Positions 9,565-19,415 are shown, numbered from the stretch's first letter. The stretch is 21,105 bases of DNA from Apostichopus parvimensis (GCA_000934455.1 KN887693.1:1-21105), one strand, 5' to 3'. Numbers and translations are program-made. Notes: generated from the sequence alone by a model not told the origin.

Positions 9565-10831
9565 TTAACTAGTAATGCAAATAATGCAAAGTATTAGAGG
9601 CACAAAATAGGAACCAATTCTCCTACCTATACTACCACGTAGCCTAGTCCTGGTGACTTGCATTTACATGAGCATGATATAGTGTATTACATTAATATTA
9701 TATCCTTTTCGCTAATCTTATTCTGGTCGGTAGTACAATTCCAACAGGATACAGCACTTGAACAAGTTAATAAAATATTAGAGTTACTGTACGCTAAACA
9801 ACAGGCATAATTTGCCGGCACATGTTCAGAAAATCAGTGCAGCATATCTCTGCTGAGTTCTCCATCAAAAATCATATTTACATGCATGTGTAGCTGACTG
9901 ACTGAAAACTTATGTGACAAAAATCATCAAGACAAACTTCAATTAAACTTGCCTGAACCCAAGAGTAATTTTCTGTATCTCCTGTCCTTCACACACACAG
10001 TATTAATAAACAGTATGTATCCCTAATTACCAATGTTGCCAATGTTATGAGTGCAAATTCTCAACTATTAATCATATAAATACCACACTGTCAGTCATCC
10101 ACAATATAATATGTAGGAGGTACAGTTACCTGTCAAAGTCAACAATTAACGTACATAATCAATACTGGATCAATAAAAACAAAATAGTGCGTACCAATAC
10201 TACACACTTCACACAGAGACATTGTCATTACGTAACAATACATGTATGCAGTGCAGACGATAATCGGTCAATTGAGGCCTAAGCAGTCTATTCATGTGTA
10301 CTATTCATTCTACTGTTGAAAAGCCTAAATTAATGCGCTCATTCTTAGCCATTTGTTGGTCGATAGAAAAGAGACAACATGGATGTCAAAGCAAATAGTG
10401 AACAATTCTTACGTGATTAAATGGCGTCCACGGAGAAACTATAAACCATCGCTTGTACTCCGTTTATAATGCGAAAGACTGTTGTCGGGCCGATTTCTTC
10501 ACAGCCGCCGCCATGCGTTGCATGCAGTATATCAATACAACAACATACAATTTAAATCACAGCTGATTGTACGTAAATCGTCGATAGAAAAGCGCCGTAA
10601 TCAAAGTAGATGGCGCTAGTTAAGTTTTTGTCAACTGAATTAGTATTATTATTCAGAATAATGCCAAAACACTACATAACCAGCTACAAACATCATATTC
10701 CCTCGTTGTTTATATATGTACACTCTTTACTGTTATTTCTCAAGGGATATACAGAAGGGCTTTCTGAATTACTGAGTTGATACTCGTCCAAATTCCCAAA
10801 AATCATTTTCTATTTGAAAACCCTTGAAAAG

Positions 10832-10881
10832 TCCTGCTTGCGGGAAGATCACATATACATACAAACATACATACATACATC
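10832..10881 (+). mobile_element. Second copy of the hairpin plus (ATAC)n retroelement tail
   Basis: TCCTGCTTGCGGGAAGATC followed by an ATAC/AAAC microsatellite matches the 3' end of the element at 7959-7997 (TCCTGCTTGCAGGAGGATC and tail). The similarity does not extend upstream, so this is a heavily 5'-truncated copy or a different element sharing the same tail. Confidence 0.55.
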
Positions 10882-11524
10882 AAGATACTCCAATGCGGCC
10901 CAGAAAATATCGCGGCCCATAATAATTTGAACATCGAAGCAAGGACGTAAGTTTGGACACCCTAACGGCAGACCCTACATATTGGACAATATTTTTCAAC
11001 TCTCTCTTGATCTCTGCTCAAACAAATGTTTTGTTTTTTCTCTCTGGCTCTTGTAGAAAATTTATTGAGAAAGCCTGCTCTACGTGAAACATTTTATTTC
11101 TGCTTTTCTATATCGTAATTTCACTATTTCACTTCTCTCTGAAAACACCTCAGCAAATAGTAAGAAATTCCCTAGTGCGAATGGTACTATCATGATGGTC
11201 GCGTGTTTGTATAAGTTAATGATTGCGTACCAGCATGCATATATGCAGTAGTCTGCCCCCCCCCCCCTAGTTGACAAAAAAAATAATAGCGCGCTGCATC
11301 TGATCCCTGCTTCATGTGGTAAGGGACTTTGCATTCAGTGAACCGGTCTTAAAAAGAAGCTTTTAAATTGATATAGGCCAAACTTTGTAAATATCAGGAA
11401 TATTCATACAATTAATAAAATCCAATTCACTGGGGCAGATACCCCCCCCCCCCCAAATAGAACCCTCCTCCCTATCTCTCTCTTCTGGGCCGAGTCCTGG
11501 GTCCCCGTGTAATATTACCCTCTT

Positions 11525-11897
11525 CAGTGTCGGAGCTAGGGGTATTGGTCAGGAGGGGCGAGAATTGTCTGTAGGGGCGCTTTCGACACTATCTAAGCGG
11601 AGCGCCACCACTGGTTGGCGCGTAGCGTACAGAAATTTTTTGAGTAAAGATACTCCCTAGATCGCCGGAAATGACCCTTTCCGGGCCTTTGCAGATAAAC
11701 GTAGAATAAATAGGTGTCAAAATTACACCAACAAAATGTGACAAATGTCAATAAGTAGATGAGAGCGCAATAAAAAAGTCAATAATCTAGAATAAGTAAA
11801 AAGTGGTAAAGAGCTGAAAAGGGCGCCAGCAGTACATTTGAGTCCGTCAGGGGGGCATCCGCCCCCCCCCCCTGACTGTATGGACGCTCCGCTACTG
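11525..11897. mobile_element. hAT-like non-autonomous transposon (MITE) with 8-bp TSD
   Basis: The 373-bp element begins CAGTGTCGGAGCTAGGGG and ends GCTCCGCTACTG. The ends share CAGT, CGGAGC and, further in, GTCAGG followed by G-rich sequence and GGCG as inverted repeats. It is flanked on both sides by ACCCTCTT (11517-11524 and 11898-11905), a perfect 8-bp target-site duplication, which together with CAGTG-like ends points to the hAT superfamily. There is no transposase frame inside. Confidence 0.85.
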
Positions 11898-12599
11898 ACC
11901 CTCTTAAAGTCTCCAAACAGTTAACTAAGTGTTGATTACTATTTGATTGCATCAATATTACAAATGTGATGCGGATTTCCCGTTGACGCAGATATTATCT
12001 GGTATATCATTCGCCCGTGTCGGTTGTTTAATGGAAAAAGTAGCAACTTCCGGCTCGATCCCCTCCGATATGATTAAATTAGAAAAATTCGCTAATTAGT
12101 TAAATTAATTAGATACGTTAAATCCGAATTCATAATTCCACAAGATCCATGCAAAATTTCTTCTCGCGATCATTGATTAGGTCATATAAGAATTAATATC
12201 TCATAATAATTCATGTTCAAAGTTATTGACCCATAAAAGTAGTCATGATATCTCCATATATGGTGCAAAAATTTTGTTGAGTCTTAACGCTTCGATTCCT
12301 AAAATATGCGGAAACTTCAATTATATTCGTAACTCCAAACGACATGAAACGAGAATTTAATCCCGATCCCCAGTAACAAAACGGTGTGGACAATGTGGTC
12401 AATAATTATTATTTGGTTAGTCCAAGGAGTGGCTTGATTTCATTGTATGGCTTTAATCTTTAAAAAATTGTCTTCATCCCACCCCTCCCTTATTCCATGA
12501 AATCTCATATCCTCTTATTATTCACACACATTGACCATTGTTAATCAGGCTTTTCAGTGAAGAAACTGCTATGAGGAACGGAAGCTCTAAAGCCGCTGA

Positions 12600-12652
12600 C
12601 TGACCATTTTTTTTTTGACTAGCATATTTGGAGGCCAATACTAGCAGCGTGT
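12600..12652 (+). repeat. Dispersed repeat, copy F
   Basis: It has CTGACCATTT, a T run, then GACTAGCATATTTGGAGGCC and AATACTAG. The CTGATGACC block is replaced by CTAGCAGCG. Confidence 0.45.
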
Positions 12653-13169
12653 AAAAAGAAGAAAAAAAGTTCGTAAAATATTTCAAGAAAAACAACTTCC
12701 CAAACAATGAGGAAGAAAGACCTTTGATATAATTATTTTATTTCTTAACTTTCGAATATACTAGCTGTATGACCAATCCTGAGCATATAAAGTTGACTAT
12801 GACCGAATAATTTATATAATGACTCATAATACTGGCTATAAATATCACGCAAATATAAAGCATTACTAACTCATGTTCCATACACCGCTGCAGCATATAA
12901 TAGCATTTATACAGGGATGTATATGTGTCCCTCTTGTTACTGACTGTATTCGTATATGTCCCTGAAATAGTAGCATAATAATATCAATGTTGGAAATGGT
13001 GAAGCCAGAGGGTTGAATATTCCCCCTTCCTTCCACTCCTGAATGTCTGTGAAAAAAGACGAAGTATCAGATCCTACAGGAAAGTACTGTTGTAAAGTTC
13101 CAACAATTTTTTTTTATCATATTCTAGTTTTGGGCCAAACATTAACGCCAGGATACGCACATAATTTTA

Positions 13170-13195
13170 CCCCCCCCCCCCACCACCACCACCAC
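13170..13195 (+). repeat. Poly(C) tract followed by (CAC)n
   Basis: Twelve C then about five CAC units. Confidence 0.9.
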
Positions 13196-14577
13196 ACTCT
13201 GTCCCTCTAAGCCCTCTCGTTCGAGTTTCCGTTGATGCTCAATTTTCGTAAATCTTGATTGATAAAAGTAATCTTGAAATCTTCCTCTTGAGCTCTTTAC
13301 TCTTGCAAAATGTTTGTTATGCATTAGTAGTATACATAAATCTCAAAGGTAACTAGATCACGTAACCATGGCTACGATGAGTTGATTTCCATTACTTGTT
13401 ATATCCCAAGATCTTATAATCATTCTTATCGTCTCTCGAGTTGCTTAAAAAGGTGCATTGTTTCTTCTTCTTCTTCGTCTATTTTTTATCTCTTTAATTG
13501 TTTAAAGTTTTCCAACATTTTAAAATTGTGCGAATCACTTACTCAATAAACCACTCTTTTGCATTTCAGTTCTAATTTGGCACTTCTATTTATATAGTTT
13601 AATCAAAATTGTCGAGTATTTTTTCAGAAAGGTGTTATATATGATTAATCAAGGTAAGATACCCTCCTACTGTTGTATTAACTTGATAGATATAGAAAAA
13701 TCATTACGAATCCATTATCATTATTCAAGCCCAAATGAATACGATGTCCATAAAAATATATATATATAATTATTGAAATAAAATGCTTGTCTCTTACTTC
13801 AAATGAAACCGCTAGATTTGAGGTAACGAGTAGTACATCGAAAAATGTGAAATGGCATCGGAAATGTTGAAGCTACATTGATGTCAATATGTGATATCAG
13901 TATGTAGACCTATATACATTTGAACATTTACTATATATAGCTGTTCCGCTGTGAAAGTGCAAGGAATCAGTCGCATCCACCAAAACTTTAATGACGTCAT
14001 GGAAGCAGGTAGCTATATCTTTGACACGTATTCTATCCACATTTCAAATAACAAGGGAGATTCAATCCTTCACTTCTTCTGTTAAGGTAATGGCATCAGG
14101 CTGTCAGCTAAGAAAAACTTCGAACCAATGAAAACAAATATGTCATGAATGTGCCTAGCAGAAGGGGAGAAATATCTGTTTAACCCCCTCTTGATTTCCT
14201 AAGCCAATTATTTCCTCATTCAACACCCCCGCCCACCAAGCCCCCACCCCCCTTTTCCCGTCCAGTGTTTTGGGTCAATATGTTGTCAGTAATTCCATTT
14301 TATAAAAAGTAGACGTTTACTGAACATGTTTTGGCTGTCTTTCCACCTTTCGCTCCCCCCCCCCCCCGGCCCCGTAACACAATCTTAGCCATCTGTAACT
14401 ATGATGGCGCTATTTCCAAACTAACCGCTAACATGTATAAGGGTATTTCTAGGCATGTTCTTCAACATTTTACTTCTGATTGCTAGCAGTAAATGTCGAG
14501 TTGCCGCCCTCTATTTATCTAACTTCATATATATCTCAACCTCGTTATCTTTTTTTCTGCGAAAGCTATTTCGATCA

Positions 14578-14583
14578 TTTAAT
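14578..14583 (-). terminator. Candidate poly(A) signal ATTAAA for the LRR-Ig gene
   Basis: The minus strand has ATTAAA about 280 bases past the stop codon. No AATAAA was seen on this strand nearer the gene. The hexamer is common in AT-rich DNA, so the call is weak. Confidence 0.25.
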
Positions 14584-14861
14584 TTATGCGAACAAACAGG
14601 TTCTATTGTTCATGTGTCGTTTTTTAGTAACCCCTGACGGCGGAGCCAGGGGAGGGGAGTGGGGCTGGACAGGCTAAAGCCACCCCACCACTGTTATGCC
14701 AAAAGAAATCACTTCTCTCCAACGTTCATCAGTGCAAGCGCCGCTGTAAAAGCCTTGATGATTTGTTTTGCTAGTGACTTCCCAAAGTTTACAGAGGAAA
14801 ACATTCGATCCCACCCCTACCCCACCCCCACTTCCGCATCGGCTTCACTGATCAGATTATA

Positions 14862-16415
14862 CTAGAGGGCGGTTGAGCTCTCTGTGAAGTGGAAGTTACC
14901 CGGTGTAGCTTCTTCGGCGTCATCTGCATACATACCGGGACCTTCAAAGGTGTATCGTGATCTCGCTCTCTGTTTTTCAAAATCCAGTTGTCTCTGTTTC
15001 TGGCCTGATATAATTCGGCAACAAAAGATAATCGAACAGAACAAAGTCACAATAATTGCAGACACAGCGACAGCCAGACAGACGAGAAACACGATAAATG
15101 ATGAATAAGAAACACAAATATTCGATGACACCCTGTCTGGATTAATCGTTGAAAATAAGTTCTCGTATTCGTCAGTTAATACGGAGCTTCCTTTGTAAGT
15201 GAATTCTTCCAATATTTCTGTAATGAACGTTAAATCTTCATAGCCGTTTGATGGCGTGGTCCCGATGGATTTGTTGTAACTTGTGACTGCAGTGACACTT
15301 GTGTCTGTCACAAAGTCTGTCATATCCGTATCAGTGTCGTCACTGCTTTTGTCATACGTAGTCACGTCTAACTGAATATCGACTGTCACGCTTCCGGCAA
15401 TATTGGTGGCAGTACACTGGTATCGAAGTTCGTTTGATTTCAGATTGGTTAATTTCAGACTAGGAGATTGCACTTCGATTGAAAATGGTTCGTTCGTGCC
15501 ATCCGATTGGATAATCTTCCACGTGACCTGCGCATTGGGTGGATCTGACGTCACTGGACAAAACAGTAGATGATATTGCCCTTTGTCTATTAAAACGGTA
15601 ACATTTTCGTTTGACTCTGGTGCACAGGCGAATTCGTCTTTCGTTAACTGGAATAAAGGTCTACCTTTAAAGCCATCCGGAGCAGCACAAGATGGTGGAC
15701 TTAACATTGAGAAATTTCGATATCTGCTTTCCAAAATCCATCGCAATCTGCAATCACATCTCCAGGGGTTACCTGCCATTTTGATGGTTCGTATTCCTTC
15801 TGGTAATTTCAGTTCTTGTGGAATGTTTTCCAAGTTATTATTTCTCAAATCGATTACAGCTTCCATGATTACTGGACCGTCGAAAACATCCGGATGTATG
15901 GACTTGATTTCGTTGTTTCTGGCAACCAATTGGAATTCTTGGTAAAAGCCGTCTGCTTCTCTAAAAATATTGGCGGGTAAATCAAGCAATGCATTGTGGG
16001 AGATATCGATGACAAGTTCTGATTTGAGTTGTTTCTTTCGAACAATATTAATTGGGAATGTTGTTAATAAATTATTTGAAAGATTCAAAGTTCTATAGCC
16101 AATGGTGTCATTTCCATCGCTAAATTCACCGATAACTTGATAAACTTGGTTAAAACTAAAATCAATCTTTTCAATGAAGTAGGAGAAAATGTCTTGAAAT
16201 TCCGTAGAGTTTAAAATGGTTAAATTATTTCGAGAAAAGTCCAAGAGTTGTATTTTTGAGATCGAAATGTTGCTGAAGTCTGGTAAATTAACCAGGTTCC
16301 GACTACTGCAATCGATGGTATTCGTGGTAGTGTTGCACTGGCATGGTTCTGGGCATGCGCATGTGATTGTCACAAAAGTAAGGAGAAAGAGTAGAACTGG
16401 TATTCTGATGTACAT
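14862..16415 (-). CDS. AMIGO-like LRR-Ig single-pass membrane protein
   Basis: The protein is a 517-residue type I cell-surface protein, probably an adhesion or recognition receptor. In order it has: a signal peptide (1-20, cleavage near TCA|CPEP); an LRRNT cap CPEPCQC with Cys36; about six leucine-rich repeats (58-68, 84-95, 110-121, 136-147, 163-174, 188-199); an LRRCT cap (216-264, NPWRCDCRLRW, Cys220, 222, 243, 264); one Ig domain (about 271-351, Cys286, Trp299, YQC at 332-334); an acidic Thr/Ser stalk (352-430); a membrane helix (about 438-466); and a 50-residue tail starting with a basic juxtamembrane stretch and ending TAL. N-glycosylation sequons include N28, N49, N64, N69, N102, N111, N234, N271 and N381. 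Six LRRs plus one Ig, the length and the single coding exon fit the AMIGO family, but LINGO/LRRC4-type relatives cannot be excluded. The frame is intact from Met to stop. Confidence 0.92.
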   Translation of the reverse strand: MYIRIPVLLFLLTFVTITCACPEPCQCNTTTNTIDCSSRNLVNLPDFSNISISKIQLLDFSRNNLTILNSTEFQDIFSYFIEKIDFSFNQVYQVIGEFSDGNDTIGYRTLNLSNNLLTTFPINIVRKKQLKSELVIDISHNALLDLPANIFREADGFYQEFQLVARNNEIKSIHPDVFDGPVIMEAVIDLRNNNLENIPQELKLPEGIRTIKMAGNPWRCDCRLRWILESRYRNFSMLSPPSCAAPDGFKGRPLFQLTKDEFACAPESNENVTVLIDKGQYHLLFCPVTSDPPNAQVTWKIIQSDGTNEPFSIEVQSPSLKLTNLKSNELRYQCTATNIAGSVTVDIQLDVTTYDKSSDDTDTDMTDFVTDTSVTAVTSYNKSIGTTPSNGYEDLTFITEILEEFTYKGSSVLTDEYENLFSTINPDRVSSNICVSYSSFIVFLVCLAVAVSAIIVTLFCSIIFCCRIISGQKQRQLDFEKQRARSRYTFEGPGMYADDAEEATPGNFHFTESSTAL

Positions 16416-16432
16416 TTTGATTTGCGGTGCAT
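16370..16432 (-). CDS. Possible upstream ORF overlapping the LRR-Ig start
   Basis: If the acceptor at 16433 is used, the exon starts exactly with ATG. That ATG opens a 20-codon frame (MHRKSKCTSEYQFYSFSLLL) that runs past the main ATG in another frame and stops at TGA 16372-16370. It would compete with the receptor start and could lower its translation. No independent evidence of translation is visible, so this is a regulatory candidate and not a recognised protein. Confidence 0.3.
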   Translation of the reverse strand: MHRKSKCTSEYQFYSFSLLL

Positions 16433-16452
16433 CTGTTGAGAAAAGGTAAGAA
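16433..16452 (-). other. 3' splice site in the 5' UTR of the LRR-Ig gene
   Basis: Minus-strand TTTTCTTACCTTTTCTCAACAG precedes the exon, a clear pyrimidine tract plus CAG acceptor 17 bases before the start codon. The coding exon would begin at 16432. A 5' UTR intron with an undivided coding exon is a common layout for this receptor class. Confidence 0.65.
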
Positions 16453-16724
16453 AATGGATAATAAACAAGACCCTAACATTTCTATTACCTTCCCATCAGT
16501 TTCAATACGACACATACATATAACTGACGCGGGTCAGAAAATCACCGGACTATAACTGATGTTTTAGCATATTTAGTTTTAGCATTATTAGAATATTCGC
16601 TCTAGTTTATAACAACCTACAGGGGTGCAGACTATTATTCCACCCCCTTTGTCAACACTGCTAATATATTTGTGCGTCCCGCAACATTTTGTATGCAACG
16701 ATAGGCAGGAGCGCAGCCTGTGAT

Positions 16725-16747
16725 GGGGGGGGGGGGGGGGGGGGGGG
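16725..16747 (+). repeat. Poly(G) tract, 23 bases
   Basis: The longest homopolymer in the window, in the presumed 5' flank or intron of the LRR-Ig gene. On the transcribed strand of that gene it is read as poly(C). Confidence 0.9.
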
Positions 16748-17737
16748 TTATTCCTTTAAGCAGGGGGGACGGGCTCACCCCCTCACTGGTAGGCTGAATA
16801 TTACAAAAAAATCCCAGTGTACAGTACATAAATATAAAGCATGCAGTAGAACCTGAACATTTGAAGACTCTTCAACATCGTTTCAAATAGTTGCAAAACA
16901 TAGTACCATTTTGCAGCCAAGCAATTTCTCAAAGGGGGAGGGCACTCCCCTCTCCTGGACGACTTAACGACCTAGCACCACCCCGCTAGTACTCAACAGA
17001 TGGTTGCCTCCCTGACGATGGTACAGGCACAGTACCGAGACGATGGCCCTGTCCTTACAACTAACACAATGCCATATAACATTCACAGCCTATAATATAT
17101 CAGATCTGAAAGCATTAAAACACCGTACGTATATGACACATTCACAACTGCAGGACGCAAATCTTGCACTAATCCTTAAATAACTGTACCCCTCGTGGGT
17201 TGGGGGGGGGGGCATGATTCATGGCTGCTCTCCTATATCCATTAAACTCAAGACAACCATTACCAATGAGTAACTTCATTTCATTTGTCAGGATTGAAGA
17301 TGGGACGAATCCTTATTTGGACATTAAAAACACCATGAGAAACAAAAGTAGGCTTATATAGTAGTTTGTCTGTACTAAATAGTAAGGCGATTAACATGCA
17401 GTATATGTGAACACGGATAGTCTATCTATTTGTGAATAGTGCTACATTGTACCACAACTTCTCAAACAGTGGACCATACATGTGCTGTGGTTGGCATTCG
17501 ACAAGCTTATCGACAATTTTCAGTATAATCGCTATAAGCCTTACCGGAGAGTAAACAACTAATGGTCAGCTAGTAACTTAAAGGTCAAACAAAGGCCTAT
17601 TATCGTCAAATATATGCAAGTAGTAAGTCATCAAAATGCCCAGAAGCTTTCAAATTTGAACCTTTTTTCTTAATATGAAATTTTAGAGTGTTTTTTGCAG
17701 TAATACAAGGCGTCACAACTTTTTGAGCCGTGGTGGT

Positions 17738-17757
17738 GGGGGGGGGGGGGGGGGGGG
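17738..17757 (+). repeat. Poly(G) tract, 20 bases
   Basis: An uninterrupted G run preceded by TGGTGG. Confidence 0.9.
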
Positions 17758-18338
17758 AAATTGTCAAGGTTTACTACACCGATCATTTGGCTATACAGAC
17801 CTTCCGACTTAACGTTATGAACCTTTGAAGATGTATCCCTTTCAATCTTAAGAATTGTATCGAAAAAGCCACCCACCCGTGCACCCCTCCATATTGCCAT
17901 TTCGTTTTAAAAAATAAAATAAAGTTGAAACTGTTGACGAACTGTCTTTCTTGTTTCAGTATAGTTGTACATATAAAAGTGTACGTAAAGATGAGAGGGC
18001 CTGACGTTAGGTACACAACAGTATGTGTGATATTACATGGCCGTTTTCATCAGAAAAATTTTCAGAATGTATTGGCGAAAACCAGTAACAACACCGCTGC
18101 ACTAATAAGCCTATAACACGCATTAGCTTATTGCTATTCTATACTCACATCTTTAAGCGATTAGTCTAGTATATGACACTTCAAAACTTAAACTATTACC
18201 CTACACTGATTCTGTGTAAATATGATCACATATTTATTACTAATTTTCTCTGTTCTCAATATTGATTTTTAATACTTATTAAGGGACATTCCAAAATGAA
18301 AAATATGAAAGAAGAATTTAAAAAGAGACTTTACTTAC

Positions 18339-18530
18339 AGTTTCTTCAATGCTGTGAATATCATATCAGTACTCGTACATGGGCAAGTTGAAAACTGAAT
18401 AAACCTGTGTCGTATCTGTCAGAACGGTGTTAACACAGCCACACTTGTAATTCTTAGGCTCCACAAGCCAGTGCAGTCGAGTGGAACCAATTAACAATGG
18501 ACGTGTTGATTATCTGTTGGTAATTACTTA
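18339..18530 (-). other. Possible 5' UTR exon of the LRR-Ig gene (donor at 18338)
   Basis: The minus strand reads GAAGAAACT|GTAAGTAAAG, a strong donor about 1.9 kb upstream of the acceptor at 16433. The sequence before it is less AT-skewed than its surroundings and carries no long frame, as expected for a non-coding first exon. The 5' end given here is arbitrary. A donor of this strength can occur by chance. Confidence 0.25.
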
Positions 18531-18751
18531 ATGCACTACCGACTGGAAGGTATGTTATTATTCTCAAGAGAGCATATTAAATGAGTCATTGTACTGCGGT
18601 GAACTTCTCGAAATACTTCATAACAAAGCTTCAGTGTCGATTTCCTATCGAAAGTTGTTGAGAAGTTATTTTCGGTGATTTCCCTTCCTCAAGAAATGCC
18701 TTTGTCTCCGTTTCTTCTTTGGTTTCTATATACATCTTGCCTAAGTTGTAT

Positions 18752-18777
18752 CATGGAGCTATATAAACAGCTCCATG
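18752..18777. repeat. Perfect 9-bp inverted repeat enclosing a TATAAA-like loop
   Basis: CATGGAGCT (18752-18760), loop ATATAAAC, AGCTCCATG (18769-18777). A direct repeat, CATGGTTGTATAAACTA, follows at once. A related sequence, CCATGGAGCTATAAACTA, lies at 264-281. Confidence 0.7.
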
Positions 18778-18831
18778 GTTGTATAAACTACGCAGGGAAA
18801 AGTTAAACGATGCTACAATTGCATTCCGAGG

Positions 18832-19023
18832 ATGTTGGTCTAGTGATACAGCTCTTTAAAAACCATCCTACCCCCGTCCCCTCCTCTTGCGTCTCACCAG
18901 GTGCTTGTTTACCATATCATGTAGCATGTTCGTCTTAGTGATACTGCTGTTTATTTAAAAGCCATGCTCCCACCGTCCCCTCCTCTGCGACTCACGATGT
19001 GCCTGCTTTTCCTTTCATGTAGG
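18832..19023 (+). repeat. Tandem duplication, about 95-bp unit, two copies plus a start of a third
   Basis: Units begin ATGTTGGTCT (18832), ATGTTCGTCT (18926) and ACGTTAGTCT (19024), spaced 94 and 98 bases. Both full units then have TAGTGATAC(A/T)GCT, a CCGTCCCCTCCTCT core and a CTCAC block. The copies have diverged by substitutions and small indels. No frame is shared. Confidence 0.75.
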
Positions 19024-19215
19024 ACGTTAGTCTGAGCTATGACGTAAAGGAGTAACAGGGCCGCCACATGACGAATATATGATAAGCTAATATTCCTTTC
19101 TCTGTCTCTCTCGATCTCTCACATGCATCAGATTTGCGAGTTTAAATCAGATTTGTGAACTAAAATAAGACTTTGTGACTTGAAAAGATCTTGACGAAGG
19201 AGGGAGTTGGGGAGA

Positions 19216-19233
19216 GGGGGGGGGGGGGGGGGG
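19216..19233 (+). repeat. Poly(G) tract, 18 bases
   Basis: A G run inside a longer purine stretch, about 19195-19240, with further GGGG blocks on both sides. Confidence 0.9.
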
Positions 19234-19400
19234 AGGGGTGGTATAAGTATGAAATACAGTTTCCGTTGTCGTAAGCAACTCGGGCGGCTTCGGAGCATTG
19301 GGAAGTTGCATTTAACATGATATGTCCAGTACATAGTTCAAGGAAACACATGGTTTGACATTAGTTATTTATGTGATAGAATCTGGCCCGAAGAGCGGGA

Positions 19401-19415
19401 GGGGGGGGGGGGGGG
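19401..19415 (+). repeat. Poly(G) tract, 15 bases
   Basis: A G run preceded by GCGGGA. Confidence 0.9.

Larger units (their letters stand above)
7998..11516. other. Non-coding stretch with one GC-richer patch
   Basis: This is AT-rich DNA with repeat copies A and E and the retroelement tail at 10832. The patch 10410-10620 stands out with several CpGs, a minus-strand ATGGCGGCGGCT (10515 downward, 16 codons to a stop) and a donor-like CAC|GTAAGA at 10413/10412. It could be a first exon or promoter, but nothing confirms it. Confidence 0.45.
11906..14861. other. Non-coding stretch 3' of the LRR-Ig gene
   Basis: No coding exon was seen. It contains repeat copy F, the poly(C) tracts at 13170-13181 and 14355-14367, and the palindrome ATGACGTCAT at 13991-14000. 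GGCGGAGCCAGGGG at 14639-14652 resembles a hAT terminus. The last few hundred bases are probably the 3' UTR of the receptor gene. Confidence 0.5.

Noticed and set aside
12049-12062. GGCTCGATCCCC, a box B-like word that could mark a tRNA
   Set aside because: No acceptable box A, acceptor stem or anticodon arm upstream.
14884-16515. Other frames over and next to the LRR-Ig gene
   Set aside because: They are shadows of the 517-codon frame or run through its acceptor site.
16619-16800. CAGGGGTGCAG start and G-rich sequence considered as a third hAT-like element
   Set aside because: No matching opposite end or target duplication was found.
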